Shown: in pieces, positions 55,342 to 64,000 of the stretch
Layout of the letters: each line of letters starts with the position of its first letter
Position numbering within the stretch: position 1 is the first letter of the stretch
Assembly (NCBI RefSeq): GCF_000173355.1
Contig: NZ_ABXA01000044.1
Span: 1 to 64,000 of the forward strand
Source of the DNA: Anaerococcus hydrogenalis DSM 7454
GTDB taxonomy: Bacteria; Bacillota; Clostridia; Tissierellales; Peptoniphilaceae
Length of the DNA stretch: 64,000 nucleotides
Direction of reading: 5' to 3'
Notes under the pieces: generated by a model
Database searches by the model: none
Told to the model about the DNA's origin: nothing
Seen by the model: only the letters and a program-made list of their open reading frames with translations
Made by a program: the position numbers and the translations under genes

Positions 55342-55399
55342 GCAAGCTTTAAGCTGACTATTTGATAAACAAGTTTAGATAAAGAAAGAGAGAACGATA

Positions 55400-55513
55400 A
55401 TGAAAGTTAGAGCATCAGTTAAAAAAATGTGTGATAAATGCAAGATTATCAAAAGAAACGGTAAAGTTATGGTAATTTGCGAAAATCCAAAACATAAACA
55501 AAGACAAGGTTAA
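55400..55513 (+). CDS. rpmJ: 50S ribosomal protein L36
   Basis: A protein of 37 residues, [20 protein letters not shown] then a [16 protein letters not shown] tail. It is the zinc type with C11, C14, C27 and H32. The start is at 55400; the usual AGGAGG is missing and only GAGAGAACG lies upstream. The gene is placed before rpsM, as normal. Confidence 0.95.
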   Translation: MKVRASVKKMCDKCKIIKRNGKVMVICENPKHKQRQG

Positions 55514-55524
55514 GGAGGTTTTAG

Positions 55525-55866
55525 ATGCCAAGAATAGCTGGTATAGACTTACCTAGAGAAAAAAGAGCAGAGATTGGATTAACTTATATTTATGGTATAG
55601 GAAAATCTTCAGCACAAGAAATATTAGAAAAAGCAGGAATTAATCCTGATACAAAGATGAAAGACCTTACAGAAGGTGAATTAGGAAAAATTCGTGAGGT
55701 ACTTGACGATTATACAATCGAAGGTGATTTAAGACGTGAAGTATCAATGAATATTAGAAACCTTAGAGAAATTAATTGCTACAGAGGACTAAGACATAAA
55801 AAAGGTCTACCTGTAAGAGGTCAAAATACAAAAAATAACGCAAGAACTAGAAAAGGAAGACATTAG
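55525..55866 (+). CDS. rpsM: 30S ribosomal protein S13
   Basis: A protein of 113 residues: [34 protein letters not shown] and the basic C-terminal [19 protein letters not shown]-like tail. It lies in the head and touches P-site tRNA. AAGGAGG lies upstream. Confidence 0.97.
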   Translation: MPRIAGIDLPREKRAEIGLTYIYGIGKSSAQEILEKAGINPDTKMKDLTEGELGKIREVLDDYTIEGDLRREVSMNIRNLREINCYRGLRHKKGLPVRGQNTKNNARTRKGRH

Positions 55867-55874
55867 GAGGAGAT

Positions 55875-56279
55875 ATGGCAGCAAAGACTAGAAAATCTTC
55901 TGCTAAAAGAGGTAGAAGAAGAGTTAAAAAGAATGTCGAAAGAGGACAAGCTCATATCAATTCAACATTCAATAATACAATGGTAACTTTGACAGATGCA
56001 CAAGGTAATGCCTTATCATGGGCAAGTGCTGGACAATTAGGTTTTAGAGGATCAAGAAAATCTACTCCTTTTGCAGCACAAGAAGCAGCTTTAGAAGCAG
56101 CTAAAAAAGCTATGGACTATGGTTTAAAAAGTGTAGAAGTATTTGTTAAAGGACCAGGCTCAGGAAGAGAATCTGCAATCAGAAGTTTACAAGCAGCAGG
56201 GCTTGAAGTAACAATGATAAAAGACGTAACACCAATTCCTCACAATGGTTGTAGACCACCTAAGAGAAGAAGAGTTTAA
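55875..56279 (+). CDS. rpsK: 30S ribosomal protein S11
   Basis: A protein of 134 residues with [20 protein letters not shown] and the closing [18 protein letters not shown]. It shapes the platform near the E site. AGGAGG lies upstream. Confidence 0.98.
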   Translation: MAAKTRKSSAKRGRRRVKKNVERGQAHINSTFNNTMVTLTDAQGNALSWASAGQLGFRGSRKSTPFAAQEAALEAAKKAMDYGLKSVEVFVKGPGSGRESAIRSLQAAGLEVTMIKDVTPIPHNGCRPPKRRRV

Positions 56280-56291
56280 TAAGGAGAAACT

Positions 56292-56885
56292 ATGGCAGTA
56301 AGCAGAGATCCAATTTTTAAAAGATGTAGAAGCTTAGGAATAAGCCCAGCATACTTAGGATATTCAGGAGAATCTAAAAGATCAAACTCTAATCAAAGAA
56401 GAAAACTCAGTGAATATGGTATGCAACAAAGGGAAAAACAAAAAGCTAAATTCATCTACGGAGTAAGTGAAAAACAATTTAGAAGTTATTATGAAAAAGC
56501 TTCAAAAATGCATGGACAAACAGGTGAAAACCTAATAATCCTTTGCGAAAGAAGACTTGACAATATAGCATTTAGATCAGGACTTGCTAGAACTAGAAGA
56601 GAAGCAAGACAAGTTGTAACACACGGACATTTATTATTAAATGGAAAAAGTGTTGACATCCCATCAATTCTTGTAAAAGAAGGCGATGTTATCGAAGTTA
56701 GAGAAAAATCAAGATCAAGCCAATTGTTTAAGGCTATCAAAGAAACAAACCAATCATTTGGAATTGTTTCATGGTTAGATTCAGATTTAGAAAACTTAAA
56801 GGTAAAAGTTACAAACTTCCCAACAAGAGAAGATATTGATATACCTGTTGAAGAACGTATGATTGTTGAGTTCTATTCTAAATAG
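56292..56885 (+). CDS. rpsD: 30S ribosomal protein S4
   Basis: A protein of 197 residues with ERRLDNIAFRSGLARTRREA (the S4 RNA-binding domain) and QVVTHGHLLLNGKSVDIPS. Only one cysteine is left near the N-terminus, so it is the zinc-free form. It starts 16S assembly and, in other bacteria, represses the alpha operon. Confidence 0.97.
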   Translation: MAVSRDPIFKRCRSLGISPAYLGYSGESKRSNSNQRRKLSEYGMQQREKQKAKFIYGVSEKQFRSYYEKASKMHGQTGENLIILCERRLDNIAFRSGLARTRREARQVVTHGHLLLNGKSVDIPSILVKEGDVIEVREKSRSSQLFKAIKETNQSFGIVSWLDSDLENLKVKVTNFPTREDIDIPVEERMIVEFYSK

Positions 56886-56918
56886 AATTAGTTAAATTGT
56901 TAGAACTAAGGAGATACA

Positions 56919-57875
56919 ATGATAGAAAAATTAGATACAAAAATTGAAATTTTAGATATAGACGAAGAAACAAATTACGGAAAGTTTGTCTTATATCCAC
57001 TCGAAAGAGGCTATGGTACAACCATAGGAAACAGTATGAGAAGGATGCTTTTATCATCCTTACCTGGTTCTAGCGTCTCAAAGATTCTTATAGACGGGGT
57101 ACTACATGAATTTTCAACAATTCCTGGAGTTGTGGAAGATGTACCTGAATTAATATTAAATATCAAAGGTATTGATATTAAAAAACATACAAAAGAAGAT
57201 CTAACACTATTTTTAGATATAGAAGGCCCAAAAATTGTTACAGCAAAAGATATTAAAACTGATGCCCAAATAGAAGTAGCAAATCCTGACCATTATCTTG
57301 CAACAGTCAATGATAAGGCAAGATTATTCATAGCACTTGATGTTACTGACGGAAAGGGCTACAGAGTTGCTGAGTTAAATAAAAAGGATACAGATCCTAT
57401 AGGGGCAATTGCAATAGACTCATCATTTACACCAGTTAAAAGTGTAAACTTTACAGTAGAAAATACTAGAGTTGGTGAATCTACAGATTATGATAAATTA
57501 ATTCTTGAAGTATGGACCGATGGAACAATCACTCCTCAAGAAGCCTTATCTGAAGGAGCTTCAATTTTGATGGAAGATATTAGATTTTTCAAAGATCTTC
57601 CAGGCCAACAATTCCCACCAGAAGTTGAGGAAGAAGAAGTTGAAGAAATTGAAGAAGAAGATGATAATCAAGTAGAATTATCTAAAACTATTGAAGAATT
57701 AGATCTTTCATTAAGATCATTCAATTGTCTAAAAAGAGCAGGATACAATACTGTTGGTGAGATAATAGAGAAAAGTGAAGCCGAACTAAAAGATATCAAA
57801 AACTTTGGTAAAAAATCTTTAGATGAAGTTATTGATAAGATTCATAGTTTAGGACTTAGCTTAAGAGAAGAATAG
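56919..57875 (+). CDS. rpoA: RNA polymerase alpha subunit
   Basis: A protein of 318 residues. The N-terminal dimer domain has YPLERGYGTTIGNSMRRMLL and LPGSSV. An acidic linker (residues about 229-246, rich in E and D) follows, and the C-terminal domain has LDLSLRSFNCLKRAG and ELKDIKNFGKKSLDEV, the DNA and activator contact surface. It joins transcription to translation genes in the alpha operon. Confidence 0.98.
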   Translation: MIEKLDTKIEILDIDEETNYGKFVLYPLERGYGTTIGNSMRRMLLSSLPGSSVSKILIDGVLHEFSTIPGVVEDVPELILNIKGIDIKKHTKEDLTLFLDIEGPKIVTAKDIKTDAQIEVANPDHYLATVNDKARLFIALDVTDGKGYRVAELNKKDTDPIGAIAIDSSFTPVKSVNFTVENTRVGESTDYDKLILEVWTDGTITPQEALSEGASILMEDIRFFKDLPGQQFPPEVEEEEVEEIEEEDDNQVELSKTIEELDLSLRSFNCLKRAGYNTVGEIIEKSEAELKDIKNFGKKSLDEVIDKIHSLGLSLREE

Positions 57876-57884
57876 GAGGATATG

Positions 57885-58226
57885 ATGGCTAATAAAAGAA
57901 AGCTTGGTAGAAGAACTGATCATAGAAATGCCTTACTTAGAAATCAAGTAACTTCTTTGTTAGACAACGGTAGAATTACTACTACCCTAACAAGAGCAAA
58001 AGAAACTCAAAAAATGGCTGATCGTATGATCACTTTAGGAAAGAAAAATACACTTCACACAAGAAGACAAGCAGCTCAATATATATACAAACCATCTACA
58101 GTTCAAAAATTATTTGGTGAAATTGCACCAAAATATGAAGATAGAAACGGTGGATATACTAGAGTATTAAAACTCGGACCAAGAAAAGGTGACGGTTCTG
58201 AAAGAGCAATTTTAGAATTAGTATAA
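57885..58226 (+). CDS. rplQ: 50S ribosomal protein L17
   Basis: A protein of 113 residues with [20 protein letters not shown] and the final [20 protein letters not shown]. The second of two adjacent ATG codons (57885) is taken because the first leaves too little room after AGGAGG. It closes the operon. Confidence 0.96.
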   Translation: MANKRKLGRRTDHRNALLRNQVTSLLDNGRITTTLTRAKETQKMADRMITLGKKNTLHTRRQAAQYIYKPSTVQKLFGEIAPKYEDRNGGYTRVLKLGPRKGDGSERAILELV

Positions 58227-58241
58227 TTAAACTTACTCTAT

Positions 58242-58272
58242 AGCATCTTATGAAAATAAGATGCTTTTTTTG
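58242..58272 (+). terminator. Terminator of the ribosomal superoperon
   Basis: A ten-base stem AGCATCTTAT/ATAAGATGCT with a four-base loop, followed by seven T. Confidence 0.93.
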
Positions 58273-58390
58273 TGCTTATTTTTATTTTTTAAATTTATAC
58301 TATTTTTGTATAATTTATTCTTATAAAAATTGAAAATCTATCATATAAATGTTAACATTAAAAGAGAATAAATGTTAAAAAGAGGTTTAT

Positions 58391-59491
58391 ATGGGTAAGG
58401 AAAATATAGAAAAATTTAGGGATGATAATTTCTATGTCTTAAACTCAATGGATGACTGGGTTAGGATACTTGATAAATACGGGAGGATTGTATTTATTAA
58501 TGAAAAAATGAAAAGAGATATCCACTTAGATAGGTCACTCATTGAGCAAAATATAGATACTGAAAAACTTAATGAGAAGGCTGATATTTTTAAAAACACA
58601 ACAATTGAAGAAGAAAGACTTATTAACGATAAGTATTATTCTATAAAGTCGTCTCCCTTATATTATCAGGATGAATTTTTAGGAATTATTGAAGTTTATA
58701 GGGATATAACTAGTGAATCTAAAATGAAAGTTGACCTATTTAATGCAAATAGGAAGATGCTTGAAGATATTAGATTTGTTAGAAAAATTCAAAGCAATAT
58801 ACTTCCTAAAAATAAGGTATATGGGGATATAAAACTTGAAGGTAGATACCTACCTTCCAATGATGTTTCCGGTGACTTATTTGATATTATAAAAATTGAC
58901 AAGGATAAGTATTCCTTTTATATAGCTGATGTTATGGGTCATGGGGTTAAGTCTTCAATTATGACTATGTTTGTAAAACTTTCTATAGCAGCTATATTTG
59001 AAAGACACCCTTTTTATTCTCCAGGACAGGTTTTAAAAAAATTAAGAGAAGAATTTGTAAAACTTGATATGAACTCATCCCAATATTTTACAGTTTGGAT
59101 TGGAATTTTTGACTGCAAAAATAATACCCTTACCTTTTCAAATGCAGGCCACAATTGCCCACCTCTTCATTTGATTAATAAAAAATCCTATGTTGAAAAA
59201 CTTGTTGTTTCAGGAAGGATGATTTCAAATATAATAGAGCAAAATATCTACCAAGAAGTTACAATAAACTTAAATCCAAAAGATAAGATATTATTTTATA
59301 CTGATGGGATTATAGAAAGTAAGGATATAGGAAAAAATGAGTATTCCGTTGAAAGATTGATGAAAATTTTAAATGAAGATAGAGGTCTTGATTATATACT
59401 AGGTGATTTGGAAAAATTTACCTGGGGCGAACAAGATGATGATATAAGCCTTGCTATAATTGATTATAAAGGAGAAAAAAATGAAAATTAA
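58391..59491 (+). CDS. PAS-domain PP2C phosphatase (RsbU/SpoIIE type)
   Basis: A 366-residue protein. The first 120 residues form a PAS-type sensor ([17 protein letters not shown], then [16 protein letters not shown]). A short coiled helix leads to a PPM/SpoIIE domain with [35 protein letters not shown] and DDDISLAII, the metal-binding aspartates included. Such enzymes dephosphorylate anti-anti-sigma factors. No partner kinase or STAS protein is nearby, so the target is unknown. It overlaps deoC by 11 bases, which is an odd pairing. Confidence 0.87.
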   Translation: MGKENIEKFRDDNFYVLNSMDDWVRILDKYGRIVFINEKMKRDIHLDRSLIEQNIDTEKLNEKADIFKNTTIEEERLINDKYYSIKSSPLYYQDEFLGIIEVYRDITSESKMKVDLFNANRKMLEDIRFVRKIQSNILPKNKVYGDIKLEGRYLPSNDVSGDLFDIIKIDKDKYSFYIADVMGHGVKSSIMTMFVKLSIAAIFERHPFYSPGQVLKKLREEFVKLDMNSSQYFTVWIGIFDCKNNTLTFSNAGHNCPPLHLINKKSYVEKLVVSGRMISNIIEQNIYQEVTINLNPKDKILFYTDGIIESKDIGKNEYSVERLMKILNEDRGLDYILGDLEKFTWGEQDDDISLAIIDYKGEKNEN

Positions 59492-60122
59492 CCAATATAT
59501 TGACCACACTATATTAAAAGCTGATGCTACAAAAGACCAAGTTAAAAAAATTGTTGAAGAAGCTAAGGAATATGACTTTAAATCTGTTTGTGTAAATTCC
59601 TCTTATGTTTCTTTTATTAGAAATATGGATAAGAATATTAGGATTACATCAGTAATAGGATTTCCTTTGGGAGCTATGTCAACTGAAGCTAAAGTTTTTG
59701 AAGCAGAAGATGCTATCAAAAAGGGTGCAGATGAAATTGATATGGTAATTAATGTTGGAAGACTAAAAGATAAAGATTATGACTATGTTCTTAACGATAT
59801 AAAAGAAGTTAAAAAGGCTTGTGGGAATAATACTTTAAAGGTTATTATAGAAACTTGCCTACTTGATGATGAGGAGAAAATCAAGGTATGTGAACTTTCT
59901 AAAGAAGCAGGAGCTGATTTTGTAAAAACTTCTACAGGATTTTCTACAGGTGGAGCAAGAAAAGAAGATGTTGCTCTTATGAGAAAAACTGTAGGAGAGG
60001 ATATGGGAGTTAAGGCTAGTGGAGGAATCCACACTTATGAAGAAGCTATGGAAATGATAGAAGCCGGGGCAAGTAGATTAGGTTGTTCAGCATCTATTGC
60101 TATAGTAAATGGAGAAAAATAA
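59481..60122 (+). CDS. deoC: Deoxyribose-phosphate aldolase
   Basis: A 213-residue class I aldolase that splits deoxyribose 5-P into acetaldehyde and glyceraldehyde 3-P. The Schiff-base lysine is in [14 protein letters not shown], the second lysine in [14 protein letters not shown], and KVIIETCLL and [10 protein letters not shown] are conserved. ATG 59481, behind AAAGGAG, overlaps the upstream gene. The amylase gene starts on the base after its stop codon. Confidence 0.95.
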   Translation: MKINQYIDHTILKADATKDQVKKIVEEAKEYDFKSVCVNSSYVSFIRNMDKNIRITSVIGFPLGAMSTEAKVFEAEDAIKKGADEIDMVINVGRLKDKDYDYVLNDIKEVKKACGNNTLKVIIETCLLDDEEKIKVCELSKEAGADFVKTSTGFSTGGARKEDVALMRKTVGEDMGVKASGGIHTYEEAMEMIEAGASRLGCSASIAIVNGEK

Positions 60123-61568
60123 ATGAGTGATGTTATGATGCAAGCCTTCGAGTGGGACACACCTGCTGACGGAGGCTATTATAAATTTTTAAAAGAAAAT
60201 GCAAAAAAAATTAAGGATGCAGGAATTGATGCCCTTTGGCTTCCACCAATGTGTAAGGGTGGAGGAGACCAAGATGTTGGATATGGAATTTATGACTTGT
60301 GGGATTTGGGAGAATTTGACCAAAAAGGCACAGTCAGGACCAAATACGGAACAAAAAAAGAACTTCTTGAAGCAATTGATGAACTTCACAAAAATGATGT
60401 AAAAGTTTATGCTGATGTTGTTTTAAACCACAAGGGAAATGCTGATTTTGAAGAAGAATTTATGGCAAGAATGGTAGATCAAAACAACAGGGAAAAAGAT
60501 GTATCAGAAGATATGAAAATAAAGGCTTGGACAGGTTTTGATTTTCCTGGAAGGGCTGGTAAATATTCTGACTTTGTTTGGCATTATTACCATTTTACAG
60601 GTGTTGATTATGATGCAAATACCGATACAAAGGCTATTTTTAGAATCCTTGGTGATGGAAAATATTGGGATGAGGGTGTAAGTGATGAAAAGGGAAATTT
60701 TGATTATCTCATGAACGCAGATATTGACCATTCCCACCCAGAAGTAAGAGAAGAAATTTTTAAATGGGTTGATTGGTTTATGGAAGAGACTGGGGTTGAT
60801 GGCTTTAGGTATGATGCTTTAAAACATATTTCTGATGAATTTATTTATGACCTATCCAAACATATTATGGAAAAAAAGGAAGATGATTTTTATCTTTTTG
60901 GAGAATATTGGCAATATGATGAGGGCCAAATTGATGGATATTTAGATGATACTGATTGGAAAATAGACTTATTTGATGTTCCACTTCATTTTCACATGCA
61001 AGAAGCAAGTAAGTCCAATGGAAATTATGATATGAGAAATATTTTTAACAATACCATAGTTGAAAATCATCCCCTTCAAGCAGTAACCTTTGTCGACAAC
61101 CACGATTCCCAACCTGGTCAATCTTTAGATTCTTGGGTTGAAGATTGGTTTAAAGAAATTGCCTACTCCTTGATTTTATTTAGAAAAGACGGCTATCCTT
61201 GCATCTTTGCAGGAGATTATTATGGTTTAAAAGGAGAAATTAAAAAAGATCCTTTAAAAGAAATGATTGATAAGATGCTTGATGTGAGAAAAAAATATTC
61301 TTTTGGGGACCAAGATGAATACTTTGATAATCCTCAAGTTGTAGGTTGGGTAAGAAGAACTGATAATGAAACATCCTCCCTTGCAGTTTTAATTTCTATT
61401 GGAGATATGGCTGAAAAACAAATGTTTGTTGGAGAAGAAGAAGCCGGAAAAGTTTATATAGATTTATCAGGAAATAACAAAAACCAAGTTACAATTGATG
61501 AAGATGGAAACGGGGTCTTTAATGTTGGACCTGGTTCTGTTTCATATTGGGCAGCAGAGGAAAATTAA
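60123..61568 (+). CDS. Cytoplasmic alpha-amylase (GH13)
   Basis: A 481-residue glycoside hydrolase family 13 enzyme with no signal peptide. It starts MMQAFEWDTPADGGYY, has YADVVLNHKG, the nucleophile Asp in GFRYDALKHI, the acid Glu in LFGEYW, and the third Asp in TFVDNHDSQ. It should split intracellular alpha-1,4-glucans such as maltodextrin or glycogen. It is of the AmyA-like cytoplasmic type of E. coli. It shares one base with the next gene. Confidence 0.92.
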   Translation: MSDVMMQAFEWDTPADGGYYKFLKENAKKIKDAGIDALWLPPMCKGGGDQDVGYGIYDLWDLGEFDQKGTVRTKYGTKKELLEAIDELHKNDVKVYADVVLNHKGNADFEEEFMARMVDQNNREKDVSEDMKIKAWTGFDFPGRAGKYSDFVWHYYHFTGVDYDANTDTKAIFRILGDGKYWDEGVSDEKGNFDYLMNADIDHSHPEVREEIFKWVDWFMEETGVDGFRYDALKHISDEFIYDLSKHIMEKKEDDFYLFGEYWQYDEGQIDGYLDDTDWKIDLFDVPLHFHMQEASKSNGNYDMRNIFNNTIVENHPLQAVTFVDNHDSQPGQSLDSWVEDWFKEIAYSLILFRKDGYPCIFAGDYYGLKGEIKKDPLKEMIDKMLDVRKKYSFGDQDEYFDNPQVVGWVRRTDNETSSLAVLISIGDMAEKQMFVGEEEAGKVYIDLSGNNKNQVTIDEDGNGVFNVGPGSVSYWAAEEN

Positions 61569-62154
61569 TGAAATATTACGCAGTAAAAAAAGGCAGAAAT
61601 CCTGGGATATATACATCCTGGGATTTATGTTTAAAAGAAGTAAAAGGCTACAAGGGAGCAATTTATAAATCTTTCAAGAAAAAAGAAGATGCCTTAGATT
61701 TTTTAGAAGATAAAAAAATTGAAATAAAGGCTGACAAGGACTCAGTAATAGCCTACATAGATGGATCTTATTCTAAAAAAGATAAAAAATATGGAGTAGG
61801 CATTGTCTATATTACTGATGAAAAAATAGAGGAAATTTACGAAGATTTTGATGATGAATTTCATATCCACAGAAATGTAGCGGGAGAGGTAAAGGCAAGT
61901 GTAGGAGCAATCAATAAGGCGATTTCTGATGGTAAAAAACAATTTATATCCATTTCGATTACCAAGGAATAGAATCATGGGCAAAAGGCGAGTGGAAAAG
62001 AAATAACGAACTTACAAAAAGATACTACGAATTTTTCCAAAAAGCAAAAGAAAAAATTGATGTCCATTTCATAAAAGTAAAGGCCCACTCAAATGACAAA
62101 TATAATGATATGGCAGATGCCTTGGCAAAAAAATCCTTGGGGATAGAGGCATGA
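61568..62154 (+). pseudogene. rnhA: RNase HI with N-terminal hybrid-binding domain, frameshifted at an A run
   Basis: The protein would have about 195 residues. The N-terminal RNA/DNA hybrid-binding domain (YYAVKKGRNPGIYTSWDLCL, about 45 residues) is followed by an RNase H fold with IAYIDGSYSKKDKKYGVG (first Asp) and NVAGEVKAS (Glu). The second half continues in another frame: DYQGIESWAKGEWK, then KVKAHSNDKYNDMADALAKK (His, Asp). One extra A in A6 (61934-61939) joins them. It removes RNA from hybrids. It is likely intact in the cell. Confidence 0.85.
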
Positions 62155-62704
62155 GAGAATTAGAAAAAATGCTAAAAGGTGAAATTTACAATGCAAATTT
62201 TGACCAAGAAATATCCAAACTAAGGCAAAAAGCCCAAGACTTATGCTTTGAATTTAACCAAACAAGGCCATCTGATAGAAAAAACAAAAAGAAATAATAA
62301 AAAAATTAAAAATTAAAACAAAAGAAAATTTCACTATAGAAAGTCCATTTTTTTGTGATTATGGTTTTAATATAGAAATAGGAGAAAATTTTTATGCAAA
62401 CCATAATTTGATAATCTTGGATTGTGCTAAGGTAGAAATCGGAGATAATGTATTTATAGGACCAAATGCGACAATTTCTACAGCAGGCCACCCACTAGAT
62501 TATAAAAAAAGAAATCAGGGCCTAGAATATGCCTATAAGATAAAAATTGGAAACAATGTGTGGATAGGTGCAAATGTAGTAATAAATCCAGGAGTAAAAA
62601 TAGGAGATAATACAGTAATTGGATCAGGATCTGTAGTGACAAAAGATATAAAAGAAAATTCACTTGCCTTCGGTAATCCTTGTAGGGTTTATAGAGAAAT
62701 TTAA
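62151..62704 (+). pseudogene. Maltose/galactoside O-acetyltransferase family protein, frameshifted
   Basis: The frame from ATG 62151 (MRELEKMLKGEIYNANFDQE) runs to RKNKKK and stops early. One extra A in A6 (62279-62284) joins it to a second part with the left-handed beta-helix repeats (VEIGDNVFIGPNATIST, IGNNVWIGANVVINPGVKIG) and the catalytic His in STAGHPLD. The joined protein has about 183 residues, as in Maa/LacA enzymes that acetylate sugars with acetyl-CoA. Its start overlaps the rnhA stop codon. The physiological acceptor is unknown. Confidence 0.83.
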
Positions 62705-62712
62705 GAAAAAAT

Positions 62713-62741
62713 TTGACAAAAGATTAGAATAATACTACAAT
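62713..62741 (+). promoter_or_regulatory. Promoter of argG
   Basis: TTGACA (62713-62718), 17 bases, TACAAT (62736-62741), directly before the T-box leader. Confidence 0.85.
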
Positions 62742-62758
62742 ATATTTAATTAAAATAT

Positions 62759-63012
62759 TAGTTAAGAAAAGTGTTGAAGAGAAGAGTAGCTATTTTAATA
62801 CTTAAAGCGAATCCCGTAGAGTGTGAGGGGATAAGTTAAGAGATAGTGAAAAGAACCTTAGAGCTTATGGGTCGATACAAGGAGACCTATACGGGAACTC
62901 CCGTTACAGAGTTAGAGTATGTTAGTACTTGATGAGGTTTATTTTGTGAAAAATAGACAAATACGGGTGGTATCGCGAGTCTTCGTCCCTTTTGGGATGA
63001 AGGCTTTTTTAA
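62759..63012 (+). promoter_or_regulatory. T-box riboswitch with arginine (AGA) specifier, upstream of argG
   Basis: The leader has the Stem I marks AAGAGTAG and AAAGCGA, then GTGAAA-AGA-ACCTTAGAGC. Aligned with the glyQS T-box layout (GAAA, specifier, A), the specifier codon is AGA (62852-62854), arginine. The T-box GGGTGGTATCGCG lies at 62965-62977, and the terminator stem GTCTTCGTCCC/GGGATGAAGGC with a T run ends near 63012. Uncharged tRNA-Arg should allow read-through into argG. Confidence 0.92.
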
Positions 63013-63062
63013 TTTCCAAAAACACAAATGACTAGTTTTTTAAAAAATTTAGGAGGAAAAAT

Positions 63063-64000
63063 ATGATTAATAATGAATATGAAATTTTAAATCAAGCAAA
63101 AAAAGTAGTATTGGCTTATTCAGGAGGTCTAGATACATCTGTAATGGTAACTTGGCTAAAAGAAAATGGAGCAAAAGAAGTTATTTGTGTATCAGTAGAT
63201 TTAGGACAGGTAAAAAATCCTGAGGCCTTGGAGAAAAAAGCTCTTAAATCTGGAGCTAGCAAATTTTATAATGTAAATGTTGAAGATGAATTTATAGAAG
63301 ACTATGCCTTCAAAACTTTAAAGGCTGGAGCTAAGTACGAAAATGTATACCTATTAGGAACAGCCATAGCCCGTCCTTTAATTGCCAAAGTTTTGGTTGA
63401 TGTGGCAGAAAAAGAAAAGGCAGATTTGATAGTTCATGGTTGTACAGGAAAAGGAAATGATCAAATACGTTTCGAACTTTCAATAATGACTATAAATCCT
63501 CAAATAAATGTTCTTGCCCCATGGAGATTTTGGGATATAAAGGGACGTAGCCAAGAAGAAAAATATGCAAAAGACCATGGCATAGAGCTTAAAGTAACAA
63601 AAGATGAAGACTATTCAATGGATGAAAATATTTGGCACCTTTCCCACGAAGGCTTGGACTTAGAAAACCCAGAAAATCCTGCAAACTTAGAAAAAATCCT
63701 ATATTGGGTTACACCAGCTGAAAAAGCTGTGGATGAGGCAGAAATTGTAGAAATAGAATTTGAAAAAGGAAAACCTATAGCCCTAAATGGGGAAAAATTA
63801 AAGGGATCTTCACTTGTAAAAAAATTAAATAAAATTGGAGGAAAACACGGAATAGGTGTAGATGATATGGTAGAAAGCAGGATGGTCGGAATGAAATCAA
63901 GAGGAGTATACGAAAATCCAGCTGCAAGTATCCTTTACTTTGCCCACGAAAAATTAGAATCCGTAACAATTCACCCAGATGCCTTCCAATATAAGCAAAA
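63063..64000 (+). CDS. argG: Argininosuccinate synthase (3' partial)
   Basis: 312 residues are visible before the window ends. The ATP loop is VVLAYSGGLDTSVMV, followed by CVSVDLGQ, LLGTAIARPLIAKVLV, GCTGKGNDQIRFE and APWRFW, with citrulline/aspartate contacts in ESRMVGMKSRGVYENP. It joins citrulline and aspartate, the next-to-last step to arginine, under control of an arginine T-box. AGGAGG lies upstream of ATG 63063. It lacks about 90 C-terminal residues. Confidence 0.96.
   Translation, partial: MINNEYEILNQAKKVVLAYSGGLDTSVMVTWLKENGAKEVICVSVDLGQVKNPEALEKKALKSGASKFYNVNVEDEFIEDYAFKTLKAGAKYENVYLLGTAIARPLIAKVLVDVAEKEKADLIVHGCTGKGNDQIRFELSIMTINPQINVLAPWRFWDIKGRSQEEKYAKDHGIELKVTKDEDYSMDENIWHLSHEGLDLENPENPANLEKILYWVTPAEKAVDEAEIVEIEFEKGKPIALNGEKLKGSSLVKKLNKIGGKHGIGVDDMVESRMVGMKSRGVYENPAASILYFAHEKLESVTIHPDAFQYKQ

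Overview
The window is a low-GC chromosome segment from an anaerobic, Gram-positive, fermentative bacterium. It shows A/T-rich codon use, strong AGGAGG ribosome sites, a T-box riboswitch, hybrid-cluster protein, PPi-type phosphofructokinase and an NSS-type tryptophan transporter beside tryptophanase. An indole-forming, sugar-using anaerobic coccus of the Anaerococcus/Peptoniphilus group fits best. This is an inference from gene content, since no rRNA gene is present.

Layout. 0-6.6 kb: the tail of a surface protein, a YtrA-type regulator with its ABC transporter, dCMP deaminase, a UbiB-family kinase, and a broken thioesterase/HD-like pair. 6.7-10.1 kb: a tryptophanase/tryptophan-transporter operon behind a structured leader of repeated hairpins. 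10.6-28.6 kb: the most unusual region. A DeoR-type repressor gene sits between a leftward unit (HAD phosphatase, xylulokinase-like kinase, GpsA-like dehydrogenase) and a rightward operon of about 13 kb. The rightward operon encodes a RuBisCO-like protein, a GlpO-like flavoprotein with its electron-transfer partners, an FGGY kinase, a PTS EIIA-EIIB fusion, glycerol kinase, a TIM-like isomerase, an unknown membrane protein, DhaK, transketolase and an RpiB-like isomerase. Five copies of the palindrome ATCAnnTGAT mark the control region. The set can be read as a polyol (tetritol-like) pathway that ends in erythrose 4-phosphate and triose phosphates.

28.7-43.5 kb: PPi-phosphofructokinase, transaldolase, DHFR, a thioredoxin reductase/thioredoxin/arylsulfotransferase operon, a KdgT-like permease, alanine dehydrogenase, a two-domain PPK2, and hcp with a class II Crp/Fnr-type promoter near a Crp/Fnr-family gene. 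43.6-58.3 kb: the S10-spc-alpha ribosomal superoperon from rpsJ to rplQ with a structured leader. It lacks map, and an 89-bp tandem repeat lies between infA and rpmJ. 58.4-64 kb: an RsbU-like phosphatase, deoC, a cytoplasmic amylase, RNase HI, an acetyltransferase, and argG behind an arginine T-box.

Two cautions matter for any reader. First, eleven apparent frameshifts in ten genes, including the essential rplF, all fall in runs of six to eight A (or T on the coding strand). I treat them as probable base-calling errors and annotate the intended genes. Second, two short repeat elements (342-549 and 10173-10538) share terminal sequences and each sits beside a duplicated hairpin arm, which suggests a small mobile element family.
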